NCBI GenBank assembly: GCA_902788095.1
Contig: CADAIT010000001.1
Coordinates: 225,916 to 289,915, forward strand
DNA: 64,000 nucleotides
DNA from: an uncultured Bacteroidia bacterium
Lineage (GTDB): Bacteria; Bacteroidota; Bacteroidia; Bacteroidales; UBA932
Direction: 5' to 3'
The notes under the pieces were generated by a model that was not told the origin of the DNA, made no database searches, and saw only the letters and a program-made list of their open reading frames with translations. The position numbers and the translations under genes are program-made. Shown here piece after piece: positions 50,331 through 59,529 of the stretch (position 1 is the first letter of the stretch; the number at the start of each line of letters is the position of its first letter).

Positions 50331-53093
50331 ATGGCAGAAGATTGGGACGACATCAAACCCACCCCGGAAGACGAGGACGAGGAACTGGGAGAAGACGCTG
50401 CGGCGTCGGGCAAATTCGAGAAACTGCTGGGCAGCGATTCCAGCAAGTACAAGTTGTCCGGCATGTTCAAGGAATGGTACCTGGACTATGCGTCATATAC
50501 CATTCTGGACCGCGCCGTACCGCACATCGTGGACGGTTTCAAGCCGGTCCAGCGCCGCGTGCTGCACACCATGTCGGTGATGGACGACGGCCGCTACACC
50601 AAAGTGGCCAATATCGTGGGCCAGGCCATGCAGTACCATCCGCACGGAGACGCCTCCATCCTGGGCGCCCTGGTGACATTGGGGCAGAAAGGCCTCCTGA
50701 TAGACTGTCAGGGCAACTGGGGCAATATCCTCACCGGAGACTCCAACGCCGCCCCCCGTTACATCGAGGCCCGCCTTTCCAAGTTTGCCAAGGAGGTGGT
50801 CTTCGACAAGAAAGTCACCCCGTGGATGACCTCCTACGACGGCCGCAACCAGGAGCCGACGGAACTGCCGGTGCGCTTCCCGCTGCTGCTGGCCCAAGGG
50901 ACCGAAGGCATCGCCGCGGGTCTTTCCTCCAAGATTCTGCCCCACAACTTCAACGAACTGATGGATGCGTCCATCGCCATCCTGAAAGGGCAGCCCTTCG
51001 AGATTCTGCCGGACTTCCCTACCGGCGGCATCGCGGACTGCTCCAAATACAACCAGGGAAAACGCGGCGGCATGGTGAAGGTACGCGCCCGCATCAACAA
51101 GGTGGACAAAAGCACCATCACCATCACGGAAATCCCTTACGGGAAAACCTCGCACGCCATCATCGACAGCATCCTGAAGGCCAAGGACAAAAAGAAAATC
51201 AACATCAAGAAGATTGAGGACATGACCACCGACAAGGTGGAAATTGTCATTCACCTTCCGGCCGATGTCTCTCCGGACAAGACCATCGACGCCCTCTACG
51301 CCTTCACCGAGTGCGAGACCAAAATTGCGCCCAACGCCTGCGTCATCCGGGACAACAAACCGGTGTTTCTCACCGTAAACGAGATTCTGGAGTACGATAC
51401 CTGGCATACCCGCGACATCCTGCAGGCGCAGCTGGAATACCGCCTGGCTGAGCTGGAGGAAGACTGGCACTATACTTCCCTGGAGCGTATCTTCTTTGAA
51501 AATCGCATCTATAAAGTCCTGGAACAGAACCAGATGAGCTGGGAAGAGCAGCTGGACGACATCCTGTCCCAGATGAAGCACTACGAAGACCTGCTGCACC
51601 GGGAGATTGTGATGGAAGACATCCTGAAACTGGTGGAAAAACCGGTCCGCAAAATTTCCAAGTTCGACACCAAGGCCCTGGACGAGAAAATCTACGCCCT
51701 CGAGGACCAGATGAAGGAAGTCCGGGAGAACCTGGACAACATCATCGGGTTCACCATCGACTGGTTCAAGGAACTCAAGCGGAAATATGGCAAGCAGTGG
51801 CCGCGCCTGACGGAAATCTCCTCCCTGGAGAACATCACCGTTACCAAGGTGGTATCCAATAACGCGAAACTGTACGCCAACCTGGAGGAAGGTTTCGTGG
51901 GCATCGGCCTTCGCAGGGACGAGGGTGAATACGTCTGTGACTGCTCCGACCTGAGCGAAGTCATCGTCATTGCCCGGGACGGCAAGTTCCGCGTGACCAA
52001 GGTGAGCGACAAGGCCTTCTTCTGGAAGGACCTCCTCTATGCCGGCGTTTTCAACCGCGGGGATGAGCGCACCATCTACAACGTCATTTACCGCGACGGC
52101 AAGGGCCCCAACCACTATGCCAAGCGTTTTGCCATCACCTCCGTCACCCGCGACAAGGACTACGACATCACGCCCGGGGCCGATGGCACCCGCATCCTCT
52201 GGTTCACCGTAAACCACAACGGGGAGGCGGAAAGTGTCCGCATCCAGTTCCGCCCCAAGAAAGGCCTCAAGAAGACGTCCATGGAATGGGACTTCACCAA
52301 CCTGGCCATCAAGGGTCGCGGTTCCCGCGGCAATCTGGTCACCAAGAATCCTGTCGCCCGCATCCAGCTCAAATCCAAGGGCGTGACCACCCTGGAAGGC
52401 AAGGACATCTGGTGGGATCCGGATATCCAGCGCCTCAACGAGGAGGGGCGCGGGCAGCATCTGGGCAAGTTTGCCGGGCAGGACAAGGTTCTGGCCATCT
52501 TCGCCGACGGCACCTATTATACCACATCGTATGACCTGGTGAACAAATACCAGGGAGACGTGGTGAGAATAGAGAAATTCGACCCTTCCCGCATTTACTC
52601 CGTCCTGTATTGGGACAACGGCGCCAAGGCCTACTATGTGAAGCGCTTCAACTTCGCGGAAAGCAACAATACGCCGGTTCTGTTCATTGCCGATACCCGC
52701 GGCTCACGTCTGGTGGACATATCGTCTGACCTGCACCCGCAGATGGTTCTCACCTTCGGCGGAAAATTTGGTCACCGCGAAGCGGAAACCGTTGACGTAG
52801 AAGAATTTATCGCCAAGAAAGGCCTCACGGCAAAAGGCAAGAAATGCTCTTCCATGGATCTGAAGTCCGTCGCTTTCGGCGAGCCCCTTCACAAGGAAGA
52901 AGACGACCTGCCCGCCCAGGAACCGGAAATAGCGGGAGCACCGGATGAAGAAGAGCCCATCGAGATGGAATTCCAGCCGGATGAACCCATCGAGCAGTTA
53001 GGCCAGGCCGCCGACCTCCTGAAAGGTTCCTCCGAAGAACCGGCCGGCGATGACGCCGCCGACTTCGGCACCTGGGAACCCACCCTGTTCTGA
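50331..53093 (+). CDS. parC: DNA topoisomerase IV subunit A (GyrA/ParC family)
   Basis: 920 residues from ATG 50331 (an ATG at 50319 adds four). Relaxes and decatenates DNA with ParE. Winged helix and catalytic tyrosine Tyr144 in NAAPRYIEARLSKFA; the CAP/tower region follows and then a C-terminal beta-pinwheel. The acidic N-terminal leader (EDEDEELGED) and acidic C-terminal tail are typical of Bacteroidetes ParC. No GyrA box is evident, favouring ParC over GyrA. Confidence 0.9.
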   Translation: MAEDWDDIKPTPEDEDEELGEDAAASGKFEKLLGSDSSKYKLSGMFKEWYLDYASYTILDRAVPHIVDGFKPVQRRVLHTMSVMDDGRYTKVANIVGQAMQYHPHGDASILGALVTLGQKGLLIDCQGNWGNILTGDSNAAPRYIEARLSKFAKEVVFDKKVTPWMTSYDGRNQEPTELPVRFPLLLAQGTEGIAAGLSSKILPHNFNELMDASIAILKGQPFEILPDFPTGGIADCSKYNQGKRGGMVKVRARINKVDKSTITITEIPYGKTSHAIIDSILKAKDKKKINIKKIEDMTTDKVEIVIHLPADVSPDKTIDALYAFTECETKIAPNACVIRDNKPVFLTVNEILEYDTWHTRDILQAQLEYRLAELEEDWHYTSLERIFFENRIYKVLEQNQMSWEEQLDDILSQMKHYEDLLHREIVMEDILKLVEKPVRKISKFDTKALDEKIYALEDQMKEVRENLDNIIGFTIDWFKELKRKYGKQWPRLTEISSLENITVTKVVSNNAKLYANLEEGFVGIGLRRDEGEYVCDCSDLSEVIVIARDGKFRVTKVSDKAFFWKDLLYAGVFNRGDERTIYNVIYRDGKGPNHYAKRFAITSVTRDKDYDITPGADGTRILWFTVNHNGEAESVRIQFRPKKGLKKTSMEWDFTNLAIKGRGSRGNLVTKNPVARIQLKSKGVTTLEGKDIWWDPDIQRLNEEGRGQHLGKFAGQDKVLAIFADGTYYTTSYDLVNKYQGDVVRIEKFDPSRIYSVLYWDNGAKAYYVKRFNFAESNNTPVLFIADTRGSRLVDISSDLHPQMVLTFGGKFGHREAETVDVEEFIAKKGLTAKGKKCSSMDLKSVAFGEPLHKEEDDLPAQEPEIAGAPDEEEPIEMEFQPDEPIEQLGQAADLLKGSSEEPAGDDAADFGTWEPTLF

Positions 53094-53171
53094 CCAGTCA
53101 TTCGCCCACTAATCCTATCGGCCCAACTACCCTTACTTAGGTCCAAGCACCCCTCCCTCCCATCGGCTCAA

Positions 53172-53215
53172 GCATGCCCTTACGCGTTTTGGGCCGATTT
53201 CGCGTTACACCATGC
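53172..53215. repeat. 44-base hairpin repeat, unit 1
   Basis: Starts GCATG and ends CATGC, with CCCTTACGCGTTTTGG within; inner ACGCG and CGCGT pair. A second unit follows nine bases later. Confidence 0.75.
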
Positions 53216-53223
53216 GCACCGCT

Positions 53224-53267
53224 GCACGCCCTTACGCGTTTTGGCCAAAAAACGCGTTATGCCGTGC
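53224..53267. repeat. 44-base hairpin repeat, unit 2
   Basis: GCACG...CGTGC with CCCTTACGCGTTTTGGCC inside; the GCATG/CATGC of unit 1 is changed to GCACG/CGTGC, a compensatory pair change. The rest of 53094-53171 shows nothing recognisable. Confidence 0.75.
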
Positions 53268-53284
53268 ATCAAGGGAGTCGGAAT

Positions 53285-53782
53285 TTACAGACAATCGATA
53301 ATGATTTCGTCGGTGATTTCCTCCGGCGAAAGGCCGTCCGTGTCAAGCGTGACATGGGCGGCTTGCGTATAGAGGGGTTCGCGTGCCGCAAAGCGTTCGG
53401 CCAGGTGCTCATCGGCCAGCGGACGGTCGCCGACATCGGCAGAAAGACGCGTCTGGATGCATTCCAAGGAGGTTTGCAAGTAAACACAGGTGGTTTTTTC
53501 CTGCAGAAGCTTTACCGCGCCGGGCACCGTCACCGTGCCGCCGCCAAGGGCCAGGACGGCCGTATTTTCCGCATAGCGAGCCACCGTCTGCTCCAGCGCC
53601 TGCTTTTCCAGGCGGCGGAAACCTTTCTCTCCGTCAGAGGCAAAAATGGCGGGAATGGAGCGCCCAGCTTTCTTTACGATAACCTCGTCCAAATCCAGGA
53701 ACGGACAGCCCAGCGACTCAGCCAGGAGCCGCCCCACCGTGGTTTTTCCAGAGGCCATGAAGCCTGTTAGAGCGATGAGCAT
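53285..53782 (-). CDS. aroK: Shikimate kinase
   Basis: 165 residues. Phosphorylates shikimate in aromatic amino acid synthesis. P-loop GFMASGKTT (Gly7-Thr14), FLDLDEVI with the shikimate-binding Asp, the GGGTV loop and the lid arginine in DVGDRPLADE. Divergent from recJ; the promoters share an 8-base TTTGCAAA. Confidence 0.94.
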   Translation of the reverse strand: MLIALTGFMASGKTTVGRLLAESLGCPFLDLDEVIVKKAGRSIPAIFASDGEKGFRRLEKQALEQTVARYAENTAVLALGGGTVTVPGAVKLLQEKTTCVYLQTSLECIQTRLSADVGDRPLADEHLAERFAAREPLYTQAAHVTLDTDGLSPEEITDEIIIDCL

Positions 53783-53803
53783 ACGCGTACAAATGATGTC
53801 CGG

Positions 53804-53859
53804 CAAAGGTACGCATCTTTGCCCGTATTTGCAAAAATGCCACATATTCGTTATCTTTG
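53804..53859. promoter_or_regulatory. Divergent promoters of aroK and recJ sharing TTTGCAAA
   Basis: Plus strand: TTTG (53828-53831), 20 bases, TATCTTTG (53852-53859). Minus strand: TTTG (53835-53832), 20 bases, TACCTTTG (53811-53804). The two -33 elements abut as TTTGCAAA. Confidence 0.75.
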
Positions 53860-53866
53860 TGAGACT

Positions 53867-55603
53867 ATGGGCAGCGTAGAAAGACAATGGACCGTTAAAG
53901 ACACTCCTGCGCCGGAATGCGTAGAGCAGCTTTCCACGGAGCTCGGGATAGACCGGGTTCTGGCGGCGCTGCTTATCCAGCGCGGCGTATCCACGTTTGA
54001 ACAGGCCCGTACGTTCTTCCGCCCCCGCCTGGAGGACCTCCACGACCCCTTCCTCATGAAGGACATGGACAAAGCCGTGGAGCGCCTTCACAAGGCCATC
54101 GTTTCCGGTGAAAAAATCCTGGTTTACGGCGACTACGACGTGGACGGCACCACGGCCGTCGCCCAGGTGTACTCCTTCATCAAGCAATTCTCCTCCAAGG
54201 TGCAGTTCTACATTCCGGACCGCTATGACGAGGGCTACGGGCTTTCGTACAAGGCCCTGGACTGGGCTTCGGACAACGGAATAGGCCTGGTCATCACGCT
54301 GGACTGCGGAATCAAAGCTATCGACAAGGTGGAATATGCACGCACCAAAGGCATAGAGGTTATCATCTGCGACCACCACCTGCCGGAAAACGAACTGCCC
54401 GGCGCGGTGGCCATCCTGGACCCCAAGCGGGAGGACTGCCATTATCCTTTTGACGACCTTTGCGGCTGCGGCGTAGGCTTCAAGCTCGCGCAGGGCTATG
54501 TCAAGCAATACGGTCTGGATTTCTCCCTGCTGGAGCCGCTGCTGGACTTGCAGGTGGTGTCCATCGCCTCGGACCTGGTCTCCATGACCGGAGAAAACCG
54601 CATCCTGGCGCATTTCGGCCTCAAACGCCTGAACGAGAATCCGCGCAAGGGGCTGCTGGCCATGATTAACCTGGCCAAGCTGGAGCCGGGACATATCGGC
54701 ATCGACGACATCGTCTTCAAAATTGGTCCGCGCATCAACGCCGCAGGGCGCATGGAAAGCGGCCGGCTGGCGGTGGAACTGCTCACGGCGACGGACGACC
54801 GGACCGCCAACCGCATCGGCGAGCAAATCAACGACAACAACAACGAGCGCAAGTCCATCGACCGGGAAATCACCCAGGAGGCCCTGGAAATGGTGCAGAA
54901 CGGCCTGGCGCTGGCCAAGGAAAACGTTACCATCGTCTATAACCCCACCTGGAACAAAGGCGTGGTGGGCATTGTGGCTTCCCGTCTGGTCGAAGCCTAT
55001 TACAAGCCCACGGTGGTGCTCACCAAAAGCAACGGCTTTGTCACCGGCAGCGCCCGCAGCGTGCAGGGCTTCGACCTCTATTCTTCCATAGAAAGCTGCG
55101 CAGACCTGCTGGAAAACTTCGGCGGACACATGTATGCGGCCGGGCTCACCATGAAAGAGGAGAACCTGGAGGCATTCTGCAAGCGGATGGACCAATTTGT
55201 GGCGGGGAATATCACCCGGGAGGAACTTACCCCGGTGGTGGAGATTGACGCCAAGCTGGACTTCTCGCAAATCACGCCCAAATTCACGCGCATCCTCAAA
55301 CAGTTCCAGCCCTTCGGCCCCGGCAACAGCAACCCGGTGTTCCTCACGGAGGACGTGTACGACGCCGGAAACGGCCGCAAGGTGGGCGCGGGCGGCGTGC
55401 ACCTGAAGCTGGACCTCATGCAGGAAAGCCAGCCCTATCGGCAAATCGCGGCCATCGGCTTCAACATGGCCGACTATTACGAGCACATCAAAGCCGGCAA
55501 TCCCATCGACATCTGCTATTCCATTGTGGAAAATTTCTATCGCGGCGCTTCCACCGTGCAGCTCCGGCTCAAAGACATCCGCGAGCGCGACGAACTCATT
55601 TAA
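53867..55603 (+). CDS. recJ: Single-stranded-DNA-specific exonuclease RecJ
   Basis: 578 residues. 5'-3' exonuclease for recombination and mismatch repair. DHH superfamily motifs: VYGDYDVDGTTAV, ICDHHLPENELPGAVAILDP, and the DHHA1 GSARSVQGFDL ... FGGHMYAAGL, with a C-terminal OB domain. Starts at ATG 53867, seven bases after its -7 box. Its stop overlaps the convergent acyltransferase stop by three bases. Confidence 0.96.
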   Translation: MGSVERQWTVKDTPAPECVEQLSTELGIDRVLAALLIQRGVSTFEQARTFFRPRLEDLHDPFLMKDMDKAVERLHKAIVSGEKILVYGDYDVDGTTAVAQVYSFIKQFSSKVQFYIPDRYDEGYGLSYKALDWASDNGIGLVITLDCGIKAIDKVEYARTKGIEVIICDHHLPENELPGAVAILDPKREDCHYPFDDLCGCGVGFKLAQGYVKQYGLDFSLLEPLLDLQVVSIASDLVSMTGENRILAHFGLKRLNENPRKGLLAMINLAKLEPGHIGIDDIVFKIGPRINAAGRMESGRLAVELLTATDDRTANRIGEQINDNNNERKSIDREITQEALEMVQNGLALAKENVTIVYNPTWNKGVVGIVASRLVEAYYKPTVVLTKSNGFVTGSARSVQGFDLYSSIESCADLLENFGGHMYAAGLTMKEENLEAFCKRMDQFVAGNITREELTPVVEIDAKLDFSQITPKFTRILKQFQPFGPGNSNPVFLTEDVYDAGNGRKVGAGGVHLKLDLMQESQPYRQIAAIGFNMADYYEHIKAGNPIDICYSIVENFYRGASTVQLRLKDIRERDELI

Positions 55604-56781
55604 CCCATCAGCCACTTGCCCACACGGGGAATGCGTTGGACAAGGATGGCGGCCAGGCCCACCGTCACAAAGGTGGAAAGGGCCGTGGCGAGAACTTGCA
55701 CAGGCGTGGTCCAAACGCCCAGAAGCCCGTCATTGCCCACGCCCAGCCAGCCCCGGTAAAGGGCGGAGAGCGGCGCCAGTACCAGCATGTGCATCAGGTA
55801 CATGCCGTAACCGGCCTTGGAGAGGGGAAGGATGACGTGCCGATAGAAAGGAGAGCCCTCGGTTTCGCTCAGGATGACGGAAGAGGAGACCGGGAAGCCG
55901 GCGCGGATGCCCAGGGTAAGGCCGACAGCGGAGAGGACTACCGGCAGGCCGCAGAAGGCAAGCGGTATTTCCCAGATGACGGCGGTAACCAGAGGCCCGG
56001 TAAGCGGAAACGTATCGCCCGTTTCGGAGATTTGGCGCAGCATGCTGCCAAATATCGCCAGGAAACCCAGCAGGAACATGGTCCAGCCCAGGAAACGCGT
56101 CCAGCGGTTGTTGGCCAGGAAGCGGCGCAGGTACAGGCCCACCAGAAGGTAACCGACAAAGCCGCTCACATAGTAGAACAGGCCGAAGGGATTCCAGGCC
56201 GCCTCGCCCCACAAGGGGAACAGGGCCGGTGCCGGCAGCCCGTCCGCCGCCTGGATGATGGGCGCATCTCCCCCGGCCCAGGCGCGGATAAAGGGAATGA
56301 GCGTGGTGAACAGCCAAATCCCCAAATAGGCTTCCAGCTCCCTCCGGGACACTTTTTCCGCCCAGGGAGACAAAACAGGCATGATAAGGTAAATGCCTAT
56401 GAGCATATAGACGAACCACAGGTGCCCGGCCGCATAGTTGAAATTGAGCAGCAGCCCTTTCAGATTGGCTGCCGGCTCGCCCCATATCAGGGCATACACC
56501 AGCGTCCAGAAGACCATCGGCACCAGAATGCGCAGCGCCCGGCGTTTGAAAAATTCGCCGGTGGAATAATGCAGCGGGAACTGCAGATAGCTGGAGGCGA
56601 TGAGGAACACGGGCACGCAGCAGCGGCACAGCGCCTCAAACACCGACACCCAGAAAGCATCGGTAGCCGTCAGAATCGCGGCGCCGTCGGCACCGATGTA
56701 AAAAGGCTCCGTCCCATGGACCGTCATGACCATGAAACATGCGGTCACCCGCAGATAATCCACCCAAACTTCCCGTTTCAT
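55600..56781 (-). CDS. Acyltransferase 3 family membrane protein
   Basis: 393 residues with about ten membrane segments. Typical start (VWVDYLRVTACFMVMTVHGT) with the family histidine, and FLIASSYLQFPL and HLWFVYMLIGIYLIMPVL. Such proteins O-acylate surface glycans. VILSETEGSPFYRHVI at about residue 305 comes from a copy of the dispersed repeat, in a loop. Starts within the birA stop (ATGA). Confidence 0.9.
   Translation of the reverse strand: MKREVWVDYLRVTACFMVMTVHGTEPFYIGADGAAILTATDAFWVSVFEALCRCCVPVFLIASSYLQFPLHYSTGEFFKRRALRILVPMVFWTLVYALIWGEPAANLKGLLLNFNYAAGHLWFVYMLIGIYLIMPVLSPWAEKVSRRELEAYLGIWLFTTLIPFIRAWAGGDAPIIQAADGLPAPALFPLWGEAAWNPFGLFYYVSGFVGYLLVGLYLRRFLANNRWTRFLGWTMFLLGFLAIFGSMLRQISETGDTFPLTGPLVTAVIWEIPLAFCGLPVVLSAVGLTLGIRAGFPVSSSVILSETEGSPFYRHVILPLSKAGYGMYLMHMLVLAPLSALYRGWLGVGNDGLLGVWTTPVQVLATALSTFVTVGLAAILVQRIPRVGKWLMG
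55854..55878. repeat. Dispersed TCATTCTGA-type repeat inside the acyltransferase gene, copy 4
   Basis: On the minus strand GTCATCCTGAGCGAAACCGA + GGGCT, read in frame as VILSETEG. Differs from the other copies at several bases. Confidence 0.7.
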
Positions 56782-57521
56782 AAAATATACCCCACCTCTT
56801 TGAACCGATAATACCGATAAGGCCGGCCCGGAGCGTCCAGGTCCCGGATGCACAGGCGGCCGTCGGCTTCCACGCCCCGGATGCAGCCCCGGTACTCCCG
56901 CTCTTCCAACAGGTCATGGAAACGGGCCGTCGTATCCTTGAGAAACAGGCGCCCGGAATACCGGTCGAACAGACCGGCCCGGCGCCGCTCGCTGAAGAGC
57001 ATGGGCAGTTCCGACTCGAACAGGGCCGCCACCTTCTCCAGGCAGGCATCCAGGTCCTGCTCCTGCCCGCTGCAGAGCACCAGCGAAGTGGCATTGGCCA
57101 GCTGCGGAAATTCCCGCTGGTTGATATTGATACCTGTGCCGATGACCGCGGCGTCCACCCACTCCCCTTTCAGGGTGTTCTCGATGAGGATGCCGCAGAT
57201 TTTACGACGCTGCACATAGATGTCGTTGGGCCATTTGATGGCGCTGTCTATCCCGTACGCGTCCAGAAACCCGCATACCACGTCCGACATCAGGTAATTG
57301 AGCCAGTGCACCCGGGAGGCGTGAAGCTCCCCTTCCCCGAACTTCACCACAATGGAGAAAGTGAGATTTTTCCCGGGCTCCGTGAACCAGGTATTACCCC
57401 GCTGTCCCCTGCCTGCGGTCTGTTCCCGGGCCGCCAGGACAGTCAGCGAAGGCAGTTCCGCCAGCCTCCGCAGGACTTCCGAATTGGTGGAGTCGATGGT
57501 ATCCAGCCAGACGATGTTCAT
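56778..57521 (-). CDS. birA: Biotin-[acetyl-CoA-carboxylase] ligase
   Basis: 247 residues. Attaches biotin to carboxyl carrier proteins. Motifs: DSTNSE, the biotinyl-AMP loop AGRGQRGNTW (Gly37-Gly42), KWPNDIYV, and GTGININQ. It lacks the N-terminal DNA-binding domain, so it is an enzyme only. Overlaps both neighbours by four bases (ATGA), so the hydrolase, birA and acyltransferase genes form one tight operon. Confidence 0.95.
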   Translation of the reverse strand: MNIVWLDTIDSTNSEVLRRLAELPSLTVLAAREQTAGRGQRGNTWFTEPGKNLTFSIVVKFGEGELHASRVHWLNYLMSDVVCGFLDAYGIDSAIKWPNDIYVQRRKICGILIENTLKGEWVDAAVIGTGININQREFPQLANATSLVLCSGQEQDLDACLEKVAALFESELPMLFSERRRAGLFDRYSGRLFLKDTTARFHDLLEEREYRGCIRGVEADGRLCIRDLDAPGRPYRYYRFKEVGYIL

Positions 57522-58192
57522 TCCACGTCCTCCAGCGGTTCGTTGAAGGGCTCCAGGAAAGGATTGTACATCCCCTCCCGGGCGATGGAAGTAGGCTGGC
57601 CGTGGCCGGGAATCACATCCGTTTCCCCGGGCAGGTTCAGCAGGCGCTCCTTGATGGACCGCATGAGCTCGTCATAGTCGCCGCCGTAAAGGTCTGTCCG
57701 GCCGATACTGCCGGCAAAAAGCGTGTCTCCGCTGAGCAGGAGATTGTTTTCCGCCGAATAATAGCACACGCTGCCGCGCGAATGGCCGGGTGTATGTATC
57801 ACCGTCCAGGCCGTGCCGGCCGAAGTGATGACGTCGCCGTCGGCAATGCCCACCGTAGTAAAATTGTGCTTGAGGAAGGAGAAAGACTGGACGACGTTTG
57901 CGCCGCCGGTCACATTGTCCATCGTGTCGATATCGAGCGGATGCATGTAAACCGGCACAGGATACACCGCCAGCAGTTTGGCGACGCCCCAGAAATGGTC
58001 GAAGTGGCCATGCGTGAGCAGGATGGCGTCCGGCGTGAGGCCATGCTCCTTGAAAAACGCCTGAAGCTGCGCCAGGTCCTCCTGTGAAGGCATGCCGGGG
58101 TCCACCACCGTACACGCCTGCTGCCCATCCTCCCAAAGAACCACGCAATTGGTTCCTAAGGGATTAAAAGTAAATATTCTGGAATGTAACAT
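57518..58192 (-). CDS. Metallo-beta-lactamase fold hydrolase (glyoxalase II-like)
   Basis: 224 residues. Zinc motif HGHFDH (His61-His66), TPGHSRGSVCYY, FAGSIGRTDLYGG and PGHGQPTSI. Fits the glyoxalase II-like subgroup of thioester or related hydrolases; substrate unknown. First gene of a minus-strand operon. A TAAATTTG -7 box at 58215-58222 is 22 bases upstream. Confidence 0.92.
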   Translation of the reverse strand: MLHSRIFTFNPLGTNCVVLWEDGQQACTVVDPGMPSQEDLAQLQAFFKEHGLTPDAILLTHGHFDHFWGVAKLLAVYPVPVYMHPLDIDTMDNVTGGANVVQSFSFLKHNFTTVGIADGDVITSAGTAWTVIHTPGHSRGSVCYYSAENNLLLSGDTLFAGSIGRTDLYGGDYDELMRSIKERLLNLPGETDVIPGHGQPTSIAREGMYNPFLEPFNEPLEDVE

Positions 58193-58210
58193 ACCCGTAT
58201 TGCAATTGGC

Positions 58211-58242
58211 TTTGCAAATTTACGATAATTTTACCAACTTTG
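58211..58242. promoter_or_regulatory. Divergent promoter region for the hydrolase and nucleoside kinases
   Basis: Plus strand: TTTG (58211-58214), 20 bases, CAACTTTG (one mismatch to TAnnTTTG). Minus strand: TAAATTTG at 58222-58215. The two promoters overlap. Confidence 0.55.
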
Positions 58243-58262
58243 TAGAATAAAGCGCCGCACAC

Positions 58263-58874
58263 ATGCACATTGGAATCGCAGGAAATATCGGCAGTGGGAA
58301 AACCACCCTCACTACCCTGCTGGCCCGCCATTACGGCTGGACGCCCAAGTTTGAGTCCGTCACCTACAATCCGTACTTGGCGGACTATTATGCCGATATC
58401 AAACGTTGGTCCTTCGCCCTGGAAATGTACTTCCTGCAGCAGCGCCTGCACGATGTCCTGGAAATTGCCAAATCCAAGGAAGTGATTATCCAGGACCGCA
58501 CGCTCATGGAGGGCGTGAACATTTTCGTGGCCAACAACTATGCCCAGGGAAACCTCACCGAACGGGACTACAACACCTACATGGACACCTACAACGTCAT
58601 GATGGAAGTAGTAAAGGAGCCGGACCTGATGATTTACCTCCGCTCCGGCATCGAGCACCTGGTGTACCAAATCCAGAAACGCGGCCGGGACTACGAGCAA
58701 AGCATCTCCATCGACTATTTGAGCGGCCTGAACGAACGGTACGAAAAATGGATTGCCGGCTACAAGGGCAAACTGATTATTGTGGACGCGGACAATCTCG
58801 ATTTCCTGGGCCGCCCGGAGGACTTCGCCTCCATCACGGACAGGATTGACGCAGAATTGTTCGGATTGTTTTAG
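58263..58874 (+). CDS. Deoxynucleoside kinase, copy 1
   Basis: 203 residues. Phosphorylates deoxynucleosides for salvage. P-loop GNIGSGKTT, the DRS-like QDRTLMEG catalytic arginine motif and a C-terminal LID (QKRGRDYEQSI). It is followed after 19 bases by a paralogue about 55-60% identical by eye. In lactobacilli such tandem kinases form a heterodimer with different base specificity; a similar pairing is possible here. Confidence 0.92.
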   Translation: MHIGIAGNIGSGKTTLTTLLARHYGWTPKFESVTYNPYLADYYADIKRWSFALEMYFLQQRLHDVLEIAKSKEVIIQDRTLMEGVNIFVANNYAQGNLTERDYNTYMDTYNVMMEVVKEPDLMIYLRSGIEHLVYQIQKRGRDYEQSISIDYLSGLNERYEKWIAGYKGKLIIVDADNLDFLGRPEDFASITDRIDAELFGLF

Positions 58875-58893
58875 GGAATAATTTTTATACGTT

Positions 58894-59514
58894 ATGCATA
58901 TAGCAATTGCAGGTAATATCGGCAGTGGAAAAACCACGCTTACCAAAATGCTGGCGGCCCACTACGGCTGGACGCCCAAGTTTGAATCGGTTGACTTCAA
59001 CCCCTACCTGGCAGACTTCTACGAGGACATGGAACGCTGGTCGTTCAACCTCCAGATTTACTTCCTGAACAAACGCTTCCAGGACGTGGTGGAAATAGCC
59101 AAACACAAGGAAGTGATTATCCAGGACCGCACCATCTACGAGGATGCCCGCATCTTTGCGCCCAACCTCCATGCCATGGGACTCATGTCCACGCGCGACT
59201 TCGAAAACTACAGCGACCTGTTCGACCTCATGATGTCCCTGGTGAATCCGCCGGACCTGCTTATCTACCTGCGTTCCAGCATCCCCAACCTTATTTCCCA
59301 AATCCAGAAGCGCGGCCGTGAGTACGAGCGTTCCATCCGCATAGACTATATCACCGGCCTCAACCAGCGCTACGAGGACTGGATCAAGGATTACAAGGCC
59401 CGCCTCCTGGTAGTGGATGTAGATAACATCAAATTCGAAAACAAACCGGAAGACTTCCAGCTCATCACCGACAAAATCGACGCGGAACTGTACGGACTCT
59501 TCCCGACTGAGTAA
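58894..59514 (+). CDS. Deoxynucleoside kinase, copy 2
   Basis: 206 residues, same fold and motifs (GNIGSGKTT, QDRTIYED, QKRGREYERSI). Differences from copy 1 cluster in the region after QDR (residues 80-100), which lines the substrate pocket. The next gene starts 15 bases after its stop, so the three form an operon. Confidence 0.92.
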   Translation: MHIAIAGNIGSGKTTLTKMLAAHYGWTPKFESVDFNPYLADFYEDMERWSFNLQIYFLNKRFQDVVEIAKHKEVIIQDRTIYEDARIFAPNLHAMGLMSTRDFENYSDLFDLMMSLVNPPDLLIYLRSSIPNLISQIQKRGREYERSIRIDYITGLNQRYEDWIKDYKARLLVVDVDNIKFENKPEDFQLITDKIDAELYGLFPTE

Positions 59515-59529
59515 AAAAACTTAAACCCT

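Noticed and set aside
53285-55714. 809-residue minus-strand frame that includes shikimate kinase at its end
   Set aside because: Only the last 165 residues are real (aroK); the rest is antisense to recJ and crosses the shared promoters.
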